DNA of 14,893 nt, taken from the NCBI GenBank assembly GCA_949284615.1, contig CASDWL010000067.1, forward strand, positions 1-14,893. Reading direction: 5' to 3'. Shown here in pieces: positions 1 through 14,816 of this stretch; position 1 is the stretch's first letter; every line of letters starts with the position of its first letter. The stretch comes from an uncultured Mycoplasma sp. (GTDB taxonomy: Bacteria > Bacillota_I > Bacilli_A > Mycoplasmatales > Metamycoplasmataceae). The position numbers were made by a program, and so were the translations under genes. The notes under the pieces are model-generated. The model was not told the origin of the DNA, did no database searches, and saw only the letters and a list, made by a program, of their open reading frames with translations.

Positions 1-791
1 ATTTTAAAGAAAAACTAGAAAAACCAAATGATGAAAATGTGTTCGAAATAGAAAACTTATCGTTGTGATATAAAAATGGACAAAAACAAGCTTTATTTAA
101 TATAAATACTAATATAAAATTAAAAAAAGTTACAGCTTTAATTGGACCATCAGGTTGTGGTAAATCTACATTTTTAAGAGAATTAAATAGAATGAATGAT
201 GAAATAGAAGGTGTTACCAAGGAAGGAAATATTTTTCTTGAAGGTAGAAATATTAATTCCAAAAAATTTCCTGTAACTCTTCTTAGATCCAAAGTGGGAA
301 TGGTTTTTCAAAAACCTACACCCTTTCCAATTTCAATATATGATAATGTTGCTTATGGACCTAAATCTAATGGAATTCATGACAAGAAAATACTAGACAA
401 AATTGTTGAAAACGCTCTAACCCACGCAGCTTTATGGGATGAAGTTAAAGATAATTTATTAGAACTTGGTACTAGTCTATCAGGAGGACAACAACAAAGA
501 TTGTGCATTGCAAGAGCAATTGCTTTAGAACCTGAAGTATTATTAATGGATGAACCTACATCAGCATTAGATCCCATTGCTACAGCAAAAATTGAAGAAT
601 TGATTCTTATGTTGGCAAAAAAATATACTATTGTTATTGTTACTCATTCCATGGCTCAAGCACAAAGAATAAGCAATGAAACAATTTTTTTCTATAAAGG
701 TGAGATTATTGAAAAAGGTAAAACAAAACAAATATTCTTAAGACCTAATAACAAAAAAACTAAAGATTACATTAATGGAAGGATAGGATAA
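1..791 (+). CDS. pstB: PstB, phosphate ABC transporter ATP-binding protein (5' end outside window)
   Basis: Cytoplasmic ATPase that powers high-affinity phosphate import through the PstC/PstA channel. The reading frame is open from base 3, so the gene begins before the window. A TGA near base 75 is read as Trp in the strand before Walker A. Visible motifs: Walker [10 protein letters not shown] (144-170), a PstB-typical Q-loop stretch [19 protein letters not shown] (about 308-362), ABC signature LSGGQQQR (477-500), Walker B/D-loop [12 protein letters not shown] (about 540-575) and the switch His in VTHSM. The [14 protein letters not shown] sequence separates PstB from general ABC ATPases. The stop at 789-791 is one base from the phoU start, so the two are probably translationally coupled. 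No pstS, pstC or pstA is visible; they would lie upstream. The last 199 aa follow an internal ATG at 192, which cannot be the true start because Walker A lies upstream of it. Confidence 0.95.
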
Positions 792-792
792 A

Positions 793-1473
793 ATGTCAAC
801 TAATTACAATATTTTGTTAAAAAGTGAAAAAAAATTAAAAGAATTAATTTTGTCTTATATTTTATTAATGCATGAAATTCATAAAAAATTGTGAATAGAT
901 ACAAATAAATATATTAATGATAATCTACATATTATTTTTGATAATGTTGAAAGAAGACTTAAAAGATCTAAAGATATGGAAGATGAATTATTAGATGAAT
1001 GCATTTGAACTATTTCTAAAGATGATCCAAGAGCTAACCATTTAAGATTTATTATTTCAATCATTTATTCAACTAAAGATATTTCTCGTTCATGTGAATA
1101 TGCTCAATCAATAGCTAAAATTATTGTAAGAAATAATATTAGTCAAAATGTAATAAAAAGTTTTGGGCCATTAATAAAATTGTATTTAGAATATATTGAA
1201 AATGTTATGAAATTGAATAATAGTTTATCAAATAATAAAATAGATCTTTTTGACGAATTAAATATAGATTTTGAAAATAAATATGAGAAATTCCAAAAAG
1301 AAATTAACAAAAATTATGAAAAAGATGAAGTTATTCAATATCAATTAACACAAATTAGTAGATTGGTATTTTCAGTGATTGAGAAAATGCAGTCAATATT
1401 TTCAACCATATTCTTTTCTAAGAGCCAAAGCAAAACTGCTACAGTAGAAATATCAAAGAAAAGCAAAAAATAA
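793..1473 (+). CDS. phoU: PhoU-like phosphate transport regulator
   Basis: A 226-aa all-helical protein of the PhoU family, whose members bind metal clusters and modulate Pst transport and phosphate signalling at the membrane. The ATG follows the pstB stop by one base. The purine-rich GGAAGGATAGGA at the pstB end supplies the ribosome-binding site, which favours this start. Two TGA codons (about 892 and 1006) are read as Trp, so only the C-terminal third is open under the standard code. The family stretch W-x-I-S-K-D-D-P-R-A-N-H-L-R-F-I-I-S (around 1006-1062) matches the PhoU region usually written RxxPVAxDLR. The metal-site motifs (ERxGDxAxNI type) are degraded: SRSCEYAQSI in the first half and SRLVFSVIEKM in the second. 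The C-terminus ends in a Lys/Ser-rich tail. Length is normal for the family (about 215-235 aa). Confidence 0.88.
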
Positions 1474-1484
1474 TTTTATTTTAA

Positions 1485-2660
<1,176 letters not shown>

Positions 2661-2669
2661 TAGGTCATT

Positions 2670-3803
2670 CTACCCTTCTAAGGCATCAATTTTTGTATGT
2701 TCTTTTACCAAGAATTCTTTTGTTTTTTTAGAATCAAAAATATTTTTAGATTTTTGAACATTATTTAAAATCTTTCTAATACATTTTTGAATCTCATCAG
2801 AATTTTTAATTAATTTGTTTTCATCAACATTAATAGCCATGATAGATACTTGACAATATTTTACAAAATCAAAATGTCCTACATAACTTAAAACATAAAA
2901 TTGTTTCCACTCACCAACTACTAATTTTAAGATTGTTTCCAATTTATTCATAATCTCATCTGTAAAAAATGGCATCTTAACAGAAACAATGAATGTATTT
3001 GATGCTTCAAAAGCTGCCGCAAACATTGCTGAAGATAAAGCTTGAATTAATGCTAATTCAACATTGTCATTAGGATCTTCAGAATATCCAATTGATGAAA
3101 CAATTTTAGTCTCAAAATTTCTTTTAGTTTTATAAAATAAAGCTTTTGTTTTAGAAAAAGCATCTGGATTTCTTTTAGGATCTAAAAATGGAGACACAAA
3201 CAAATCAATTAAATTATTTATATATAAATTTGCATAATAATTTCTTGAAGACACAGTTGCATTCTTGTAAGTTGATACAATAACTTCTTCTCTTATAGGA
3301 ATATAAAGTTGTCTTCTTTTCTTCATTGATTTAATCATCTTTTCATATATTTTTTTGGCTTCAAATGATTGAATAAAGTTCTCTAAAACAAAGTGGAAAG
3401 TGAAAACATCATTTTTATCTAAAATGCTCATCAATTCTGAAACATAATCTAAATTTGCTAAACTTGATGATTTATATACAATAACTGCAATATCCATTTC
3501 TTTAATTCGAGCAATTAAATCACGTCCTTGTGATGAATGTAAAAATGCTGATGGTCTCATAATTCTTTCTTCATCTTTTTTAGATTCCATTCATGAATAA
3601 TATATCCCATTAAAATGATTTGCTGATTTTTGATTTAGAAAAGGATTTGATGAACCTATATGAATAAATTGAGCATATTCAAATGTATTTCTAGAAAAAT
3701 CTTCAAAAATATTTAAGTCCGAATCACTAAAATAAATTACTGAGATTCTAGGAACATAAAATCTTTTAAAATTTTTAGTTTGAATAATTCTTTTGCTAGG
3801 CAT
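2670..3803 (-). CDS. Putative divergent FtsZ/tubulin-fold protein lacking the GTPase signature
   Basis: A 377-aa protein. One TGA (Trp71, near 3593) splits it under the standard code. The ATG at 3803 is preceded by a strong AAAGGAG, which fixes the start. By eye the whole chain aligns with FtsZ: ISVIYFSDSDLNIF (20-33) sits where FtsZ has IKVIGVGGGGNNAV, FIHIGSSNPFL (46-56) at the FIAVNTDAQAL position, DIAVIVYKSSSLANLD (104-119) at DMVFVTAGMGGGTGTG, FVLENFIQSFEAKK at VVTRPFTFEGRKR, LYIPIREEVI at LIVIPNDRIL, SIGYSEDPNDNVELALIQAL (from about 237) at GIGxATGENRAxEAAKxAI, and QVSIMAINVDEN at the last core strand. Every Gly-rich nucleotide loop is lost, so GTP hydrolysis is unlikely. It forms a single-gene unit downstream of the trxB terminator and converges on mnmA. 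The family call is inference from pattern and strand order; no search was run. It is otherwise a hypothetical protein. Confidence 0.55.
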
Positions 3804-3814
3804 TTTTTCTCCTT
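3797..3814 (-). promoter_or_regulatory. Shine-Dalgarno of the FtsZ-like gene
   Basis: Minus-strand AAAGGAG followed by about five A residues and the ATG at 3803-3801. This is among the strongest ribosome-binding sites in the window. It supports the start and argues that the gene is expressed. Confidence 0.7.
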
Positions 3815-3825
3815 TAAATTAAATC

Positions 3826-3862
3826 AAAAATAAAAGAATGATATTTAAAAATTATATCATTC
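3826..3862 (-). terminator. Rho-independent terminator after trxB
   Basis: On the minus strand a perfect 9-bp stem (GAATGATAT with ATATCATTC, plus-strand arms 3836-3844 and 3854-3862) encloses a 9-base loop and is followed by the T-rich run TTTTATTTTT. It lies 10 bases past the trxB stop and ends the rpoB-rpoC-trxB transcript before the FtsZ-like gene. Confidence 0.75.
3851..3856 (-). promoter_or_regulatory. Possible -10 box (TATAAT) for the FtsZ-like gene
   Basis: A perfect minus-strand TATAAT overlaps the upstream arm and loop of the trxB terminator. It would start transcripts about 40 bases before the ATG at 3803. No good -35 element is seen, and AT-rich sequence makes chance matches common, so this is tentative. 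Confidence 0.3.
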
Positions 3863-3871
3863 AATTGTATA

Positions 3872-9028
<5,157 letters not shown>

Positions 9029-9029
<1 letters not shown>

Positions 9030-12000
9030 TATTTGCTACCTCCTATTTTATTATTTTTTTTATCTGATTCTTTTTCATGAATATCTAATTTAATACCTAA
9101 ACCTCTTAATTCATATGCAAGAACATTGAATGATTCTGGTGTTCCTGGTGTTGGAAGAGTTGATCCTGTTGCTAATGCATTATAAAGTTTGTTTCTACCA
9201 GAAATATTATCTGATTTATATGTTAATAATTCCTGTAAGATGTTAGTTGCTCCATGAGCTTCAATAGCTCATGTTTCCATTTCACCAAATCTTTGACCCC
9301 CATTTTGAGATTTACCTCCTAATGGTTGTTGTGTAATTAATGAATATGGACCCACACTTCTTGCATGCATTTTATCATCAACCATATGTGATAATTTCAA
9401 CATATACATAACTCCAACTGCTACATCATTATCAATAACTTCACCATTAATTGGATTGTATAATTTTTGTTTTCCTGAAACTGGTAATTTTGCTTCTTTT
9501 AAAACATTTTGAATATCATCAATTTTTACTCCATCAAAAGAAGGACAAGCAAATTTAACATTTAATTTTTTACCTGCATAACCTAAATGTAATTCTAAAA
9601 TTTGACCTAAGTTCATCCTTGAAGGAACACCTTGTGGGTTTAAACAAATATCTATTGGTGTACCATCTTCTAAATGTGGCATATCTTCTTCAGGTAGAAT
9701 AACTGAAATAACACCTTTATTTCCATGACGTCCAGCCAATTTATCCCCAACTTTTATTTTTCTTTTTTGAGCTATATAAACTTTAACAATTTTCTCTATA
9801 CCATCTTCAAGAACATCACCTTGATCTCTTGATAATATTTCAACATTAATAACTGTTCCTGCTTGACCATGTTTTACTTTTAAAGATGTATCTTGTAAAT
9901 TAGAATCACGAGAACCAAAAATAGCTGCCATTAATTTTTCTTCAGGTGTAGGGTTATGTTCACCTTTTGGAGATACTCTTCCTACTAAAATATCACCAGC
10001 TGATACTTCTGAACCTACAATTACAATTCCATTTTCATCTAAAAATCTTTTTGATGCAGTTGAAACATTAGGTATTTCTGCTGTTAATTTATCATTACCA
10101 ATTTTTGATGATCTAAATTGAATTATTTGTTCTTCAATATGAATTGATGTTAAAACATCATCTTTAACTAGTCTTTCATTAATGATGATAGCATCCTCAA
10201 AGTTATAACCATTTCATGTTGAAAATGCAACTAATAAATTTTTACCTAATGCCATTTCACCATCTTTAAATGAAGATCCATCAGTTAATAAATCATTTTC
10301 TTTAACATGATCATTTAATTTAACAATAGGAATTTGATGAATTAAAGTACCTTGATTTGATTTTTCAAATTGTTTTAAATTGTAAACAATTATTTCATCA
10401 CTATTTTCAGTTTTAATTTTAATTTTTGTAGAATCTACAAAAATAACTTGTCCAGATTTTTTAGCTTTTAAATTACCAGCTGAAAAATTAGCAATAGCAC
10501 TTTCAATTCCTGTACCAACAATAGGAGCTTCAGCATTTAACAATGAAACTGCTTGACGTTGCATGTTTGAACCCATCAAGGCTCTATTGGCATCATCATT
10601 TTCTAAAAATGGAATAGCTGATGCGGCAATAGATGTCATTTGTCTAGATGAAACATCTATAAAGTCCACCTCTTCAGGTTTTACAATAATAAAGTCATGA
10701 TTTTTTCTAACTGTTACTTCTTCATTTACAATTTTGTTATCAACAATTGTTACAGTTGATTGAGCGAATGTAAATCCAAATTCTTCTGAAGCAATTAAAT
10801 AAACAGGTTCAGAATAATCAACTACTCCTTTGTTAACTCTAAAATATGGAGTTTCTAAAAATCCATATTCATTAATTCTTGCATAAACAGCTAAGTTTAA
10901 AATTAATCCAATGTTTGGTCCCTCAGGTGTTTCAATAGGACAAATTCTTCCATAATGAGTAGGATGGACATCACGAACCTCAAATTGAGCTGTTTCTCTA
11001 TTTAGACCTCCAGGTCCTAAAGATGTAATTCTTCTTTTATTTGAAATCTCTGATAAAGGATTTATTTGATCCATGAATTGAGAAAGTTTTGATGAGTTAA
11101 AGAATGATTTAAATTGATTATATACAGGCTTATTATTTGTAACATTTTTAGGTGTTATTTTATCAATTTCTTTAGATGCCATTCTTTCTTTAGTATTTCT
11201 CTCAACTTTAGTTAAAGCAATTTTGAATTGATTTTGTAATAACTCACCTATTAATATTATTCTTTTGTTAATCAGTGAATCTGGATCATCATCTAATCCT
11301 ATACCTTCTATTAAATTGAAATAATATGAAATTGATGCAACAATATCTGAAATTAACAATATTAAATCATCATCTTGTTGATTATTTCCAATAACTAATG
11401 TAGGTTCTTCATTTTTTTGATATTTTTGCTCATTTGCATAAACTTTAATCATTGCAACTTTGATTTTTGTTTTTAATTTTGGATTATTATTAAGCATTTT
11501 TCCATAAACAAGTTCTGGATTAATATTTGGAATATTGGTTAATTTTAAAACTTTATCTCTAAATAAACGATCAATTAATTGAGCATCTTTAGCACTAAAT
11601 TTGTGTCCTTTTTTAAAAATAACTTGACCTGCTACATATTCATCATTTGTTTCATCAGCAATTAAATCTTCAGCTAAAATAGTATCAATAATACGACTTG
11701 ATAATTTTAATTTATTATTTAAAACATATCTACCTGTTCTTGATAAATTGTATCTTCTTTCATTAAAGAATAAATTTGGTAATAAAGAATTTACAGATTC
11801 TTTAGTTACTCTATCTCCTTTTCTAATTATTTGGTAAATAGCTTCTGTTGAGCTGTATTGGTCTTGAGTTTTTTCTCTTTTTAAAGTTTCTTTCATTACA
11901 TTTGAATTCCCAAATAAACTTATTATTGTTTCTTTGTCAAATCCAAAAGCTCTTAAAAATGTTGATAAAAATATTGATTTTTGTTTATTAATTTTAACTT

Positions 12001-12583
12001 TTACTGAATCAATAGTATTACCTGTAACTCTATGGAATATTTCAATTCAAGCACCTAATTTAGGAATAAATTCTAATTTATTAAACAAATCATCTGTTTG
12101 CTTATTTCTAACAGAAAGTCCATAATAAGCTCCTGCAGATCTAATTAATTGTGAAACAATAATTTTTTCAGAACCATTAATAACAAAAGAAGCTGCTGAA
12201 GTCATTAAAGGAATTTCGCCAAATAAAATTTCATCTTCTTTGATTTCTCCTGTTTCCACAACAGTTTTTCTTAATTTAATAAAAATTTTAGCTGAATATG
12301 TAGATCCTTTTTGTTTTGCTTCCTGAATAGCTGTATATTCATTTTTAGGTTTTTGAATTTTTACTGATTTTTTTACATAATCAATAATAATTTTGTCATT
12401 ATTAGATTTAATCGGATATATTTCATTAAAAGTTTCTTCTAAACCTTTTTTTAATAATCAATCAAATGAATCTTTTTGCATTTGTAAAAGATCTTGAATT
12501 TCCAATTCATGTTTTGTATTTGAATAGTTTCTTCTTTCTGTAATAGGACCAAATTTTTGAATTCTATAATTGCTTTTTTGCAC
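9029..12583 (-). CDS. rpoB: DNA-directed RNA polymerase subunit beta
   Basis: An 1184-aa second-largest RNA polymerase subunit, close to the Bacillus length. Landmarks: [20 protein letters not shown], then GPGGLNRE and [20 protein letters not shown] (rifampicin-pocket region, around residues 500-560), [20 protein letters not shown] (around 795), [15 protein letters not shown] with active-site Lys948 and Lys956, and [20 protein letters not shown] near the C-terminus. TGA codons are Trp (for example in TWNGYN and ETWAIEA). The start is taken as GTG at 12583: it follows AAGGGG by 6 bases, there is no in-frame ATG before the conserved N-terminal region, and it gives [24 protein letters not shown] one codon earlier is the alternative. 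The rifampicin-pocket position equal to E. coli His526 is Asn515. It is the first gene of the rpoB-rpoC-trxB unit. Confidence 0.97.
9038..9044 (-). promoter_or_regulatory. Shine-Dalgarno of rpoC
   Basis: A consensus AGGAGGT on the minus strand, inside the last codons of rpoB (encoding part of KIGGSK) and 8 bases from the rpoC ATG. It fixes the rpoC start and, with the TAATG overlap, suggests matched beta and beta' synthesis. Confidence 0.9.
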
Positions 12584-12595
12584 CAAATACCCCTT
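12581..12595 (-). promoter_or_regulatory. Ribosome-binding site and GTG start of rpoB
   Basis: Minus-strand AAGGGG, a 6-base spacer (TATTTG), then GTG. The adjacent TTG would leave only 3 bases, so GTG is preferred. Confidence 0.65.
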
Positions 12596-12834
12596 TTTTT
12601 ATACTCATATAAGTATTAAAACAATAAAAAAAGAAATAACAACTTCATTTTGTGTTCTTTTCTTTTTTTCCTCTCAATACTTATTTTATTATTAATTTAA
12701 AATAATAGTTAATGTATTTTAACGCTTTTTTTATAAAAATAATAAAATTTTGTATATAATTAAAAAACATTTTAATATTGAAATAATTTTAAAAGTTTTG
12801 TATTAAAATATTACTATTATTCATAATGTAGTAT
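12584..12834. other. Divergent intergenic region with rpoB leader
   Basis: A very AT-rich 251-base gap between the divergent rpoB and tRNA units. The plus-strand half holds a TATAAT (listed separately). The rpoB side has an untranslated leader containing purine/pyrimidine tracts and inverted repeats: ATAAGTATT (12609-12617) complements AATACTTAT (12676-12684), and ATACT (12601-12605) complements AGTAT (12612-12616). These pairings share bases and exclude each other. A 10-codon minus ORF (ATG at 12648, MKLLFLFLLF) lacks a nearby Shine-Dalgarno and is probably chance. No convincing minus-strand promoter could be picked out. Confidence 0.4.
12731..12760 (+). promoter_or_regulatory. Probable promoter of the tRNA cluster
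   Basis: A perfect TATAAT at 12755-12760 with a weak TTATAA (12731-12736) 18 bases upstream, about 75 bases before tRNA-Asn. A nearer CATAAT (12822-12827) sits too close to the tRNA 5' end unless the precursor has almost no leader. Support is by motif and position only. Confidence 0.4.
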
Positions 12835-12909
12835 GCCGACATAGCTCAGCGGTAGAGCAACTGGCTGTTAACCAGTGGGTCACAAGTTCGATCCTTGTTG
12901 TCGGCGCCA
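12835..12909 (+). tRNA. tRNA-Asn (GTT)
   Basis: 75 bases. Acceptor GCCGACA pairs with TGTCGGC, discriminator G, encoded CCA. The anticodon stem ACTGG/CCAGT holds a loop with anticodon GTT. The T-loop reads GTTCGATCC. Confidence 0.96.
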
Positions 12910-12912
12910 TTT

Positions 12913-12988
12913 GGCCTATTGGTGAAGCGGTTAACACACATGGTTTTCATCCATGGATTCACGGGTTCGAGTCCCGTATAGGTCACCA
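12913..12988 (+). tRNA. tRNA-Glu (TTC)
   Basis: 76 bases. Acceptor GGCCTAT pairs with ATAGGTC (one G-T pair), encoded CCA. Anticodon stem CATGG/CCATG has loop TTTTCAT and anticodon TTC. It is a known type of substrate for MnmA, encoded at 1509-2660. Three bases separate it from tRNA-Asn. Confidence 0.96.
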
Positions 12989-12994
12989 TTTTAA

Positions 12995-13070
12995 GGAAGT
13001 TTAGCTCAGTTGGGAGAGCATTGCCCTTACAAGGCAAGGGTCATGGGTTCGAGTCCCCTAACTTCCACCA
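12995..13070 (+). tRNA. tRNA-Val (TAC)
   Basis: 76 bases. Acceptor GGAAGTT pairs with AACTTCC, encoded CCA. Anticodon stem TTGCC/GGCAA has loop CTTACAA and anticodon TAC. T-loop GGGTTCGAGTCCC is canonical. Confidence 0.96.
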
Positions 13071-13072
13071 TT

Positions 13073-13148
13073 GCCGTTTTAGCTCAGTTGGCAGAGCAAC
13101 TGACTTGTAATCAGTAGGTCGTAGGTTCAAGTCCTATAAACGGCACCA
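13073..13148 (+). tRNA. tRNA-Thr (TGT)
   Basis: 76 bases. The acceptor arm starts GCCGTTT and ends AAACGGC before A-CCA. Anticodon stem ACTGA/TCAGT has loop CTTGTAA and anticodon TGT. It is only two bases from tRNA-Val. Confidence 0.96.
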
Positions 13149-13150
13149 TT

Positions 13151-13226
<76 letters not shown>

Positions 13227-13232
13227 TTTGTT

Positions 13233-13243
13233 GAGAGGCACCA
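13233..13243 (+). other. Possible remnant of a tRNA 3' end
   Basis: GAGAGGCACCA followed by TTTTT, in the 41-base gap between tRNA-Lys and tRNA-Leu, resembles the 3' acceptor end plus CCA seen after each neighbouring tRNA. No complete cloverleaf surrounds it. It could be the trace of a deleted tRNA gene, or chance. Confidence 0.3.
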
Positions 13244-13267
13244 TTTTTATTTTTGTAAGAATTACAT

Positions 13268-13351
13268 GCGCGAGTGGTGAAATTGGCAGACACGCAAGTT
13301 TTAGGCACTTGTACCTTTGGTGTGAGGGTTCGAGTCCCTCCTCGCGCACCA
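13268..13351 (+). tRNA. tRNA-Leu (TAG)
   Basis: 84 bases with a long variable arm, as in class II tRNAs. Acceptor GCGCGAG pairs with CTCGCGC, encoded CCA. Anticodon stem CAAGT/ACTTG has loop TTTAGGC and anticodon TAG. Last gene of the cluster, before the terminator at 13431. Confidence 0.95.
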
Positions 13352-13430
13352 TATCAAATATTCAATATTTGCACAAATAAATCATTGTACAATTGAAGAA
13401 AGTTATTTTATTTTTAGACCATAAATATGA

Positions 13431-13476
13431 ATTAATATAATAAAAAGAATCAGATGATTCTTTTTATTATATTAAT
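13431..13476. terminator. Bidirectional terminator, perfect 22-bp inverted repeat
   Basis: Arms 13431-13452 and 13455-13476 are exact reverse complements with two bases between them. Each contains an A/T tract (AAAAAGAATCA / TGATTCTTTTT). It sits between the plus-strand tRNA cluster and the minus-strand LRR gene, 30 bases past the stop of the latter, so it can end transcription from both directions. Confidence 0.8.
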
Positions 13477-13505
13477 AATTTAATTAAAATTTAATGAAGT
13501 TTAAA

Positions 13506-14816
13506 TTATAGTAATCTTCCTTGACCTTCTGTATCAACTAAAAATCAATTTAAACTTCATTTATTATAATGATCTCTATATCAACTAGCATTTACTATAA
13601 TAATATATGTTGGACTTATAACATTTGTTGTAACAACTTGATTTCAAAATCTATTTGTATCTCCATCAATATCAAAAAGATCAACTTCTAATTTTGATGT
13701 ATCTGATGAGTTAAGGATAATAGATGATGAGTTAAAAGCTCCTTTATCTATTTTATTAATAGTTTTAGGTAAATGAATGATATTTTCTGGATTATTACCT
13801 AAAATATTAAAATTTAAATTATTTCATCCAAATGCATATTCTCCAATATAACTTATATTAGAATATTGTAAATTTAACCCATTATTTGTTATTCTATTGT
13901 GAGAAAAAGCTTCTTTTTCTATTGATTTAATAGATGATTTTCATGTTATAGAAGAAATTTGATTGTTTTTAAAAGTAGCTGCTGAAATTGATTCTATATC
14001 TCCCATAACACTAAGATCAATAACTTCTATATAATTGTTTTCAAAACATGAAACACCTAAAAAAGTTGTTTTTGAACTTAAATATAATAGTTTAATATGA
14101 CTATTAGCAAAAGCATAATCCTCAATTTTAGTTATGCTAGTTTTACTTAAATCTAATCTATATAAATCATTGTTAGCAAAACATCCTATACCTAAAGATG
14201 TGATTTTTGAATCCATGTATAAATATGTTATTGTATTTGATCTAAATGAATAATCAGGAACATCTTTTATATTAGTCTCTCTAAGATCAACTGTACCAAT
14301 CCTATTGTTTTCAAAACAAGAAACACCTAAAGATGCAATTTTTGAATCTCAATTAACATATGAAATTCTATTATTTTTAAAAGCATAATCAGGAATGTTA
14401 GTTAATTTTGTATTTCTAAGATCTATTGAATCTATAGCATTATTTGAAAAAGAACTTTTACCAATTTCTCTCAAAGAATTTGGTAAAGTTAAAGTTTTAA
14501 TATTGTTATTATTAAAAGCATTATTACCAATTTTTGTAATCATCACATTATCATCAAAAGTTAAACTAGCAATCTCTTTATTTTCAAATGCACCATCTGC
14601 AATTTTTGTTATAGTTCTTGATATAAATCTATTACCATTTTGTTTAATTTCATATTGAGGTTTAATAACAATATCTTTTGAAAATCCTGTATATCCAAGA
14701 ATAGTATCACCTTTAATACGAAAACCATCAACTGATGTGTATTCTTGAGTAGAAATAGCATCATTTAGTGGATCAGGATTATTAAATAAAAAATTTAATG
14801 ATTTTAAAATTCCCAA
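13506..14816 (-). CDS. BspA-like leucine-rich-repeat protein (LRR_5 type), 5' end uncertain
   Basis: A 436-aa reading frame from a TTG at 14816 to TAA at 13506, continuous once several TGA codons (Trp in VNWDSK, ITWKSS, FGWNN, RFWNQ, ASWYRD, NKWSLNWF) are accepted. After about 50 residues it is built of 22-23-residue leucine-rich repeats of the form IxxIxxxAFxxNxIxxLxL, as in BspA/Treponema surface LRR proteins. Repeats alternate between an AF type (IPDYAFKNNRIS) and a CF type (LGVSCFENNRIG), giving a 45-aa unit. A non-repeat C-terminal domain of about 110 aa follows. LRR proteins of this class are usually extracellular and bind host or neighbour proteins. The frame has no signal sequence and no good start: the TTG lacks a Shine-Dalgarno and the frame stays open to the window edge. 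The missing anchor appears in another frame just upstream (next entry), so the gene may be frameshifted. Product and activity are inferred from repeats only. Confidence 0.75.
14034..14438 (-). repeat. Tandem 135-bp units inside the LRR gene
   Basis: The plus-strand marker ATTGTT(T/A)...CAAAAC..GAAACACC-like recurs at 14034, 14169, 14304 and (more diverged) 14439, exactly 135 bases apart. Each unit encodes one AF plus one CF leucine-rich repeat (45 aa). The nearest unit outside (about 13896) breaks the exact spacing. This indicates expansion by unit duplication, with copies now diverged by point changes. Confidence 0.75.

Noticed and set aside
377..577. Minus-strand ORF inside pstB
   Set aside because: Antisense shadow of a conserved ABC ATPase with no independent features.
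879..1064. Minus-strand ORF inside phoU
   Set aside because: Antisense to the PhoU conserved region once TGA is read as Trp.
12616..12648. 10-codon leader peptide ORF (MKLLFLFLLF) before rpoB
   Set aside because: No Shine-Dalgarno at useful distance, and such hydrophobic short ORFs are expected in T-rich leader sequence.
12846..13037. Minus-strand 63-aa ORF
   Set aside because: Runs antisense through tRNA-Asn, tRNA-Glu and tRNA-Val. Such ORFs arise from conserved tRNA sequence and there is no ribosome-binding support.
13352..13505. CRISPR-like or attachment-site structure near the tRNA-Leu end
   Set aside because: Only one inverted repeat is present, best explained as a terminator. No repeat of the tRNA 3' end, integrase or spacer pattern is seen.
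14395..14658. Plus-strand hydrophobic ORF antisense to the LRR gene
   Set aside because: The Leu/Ile-rich product results from reading Asn/Lys-rich repeats on the opposite strand.
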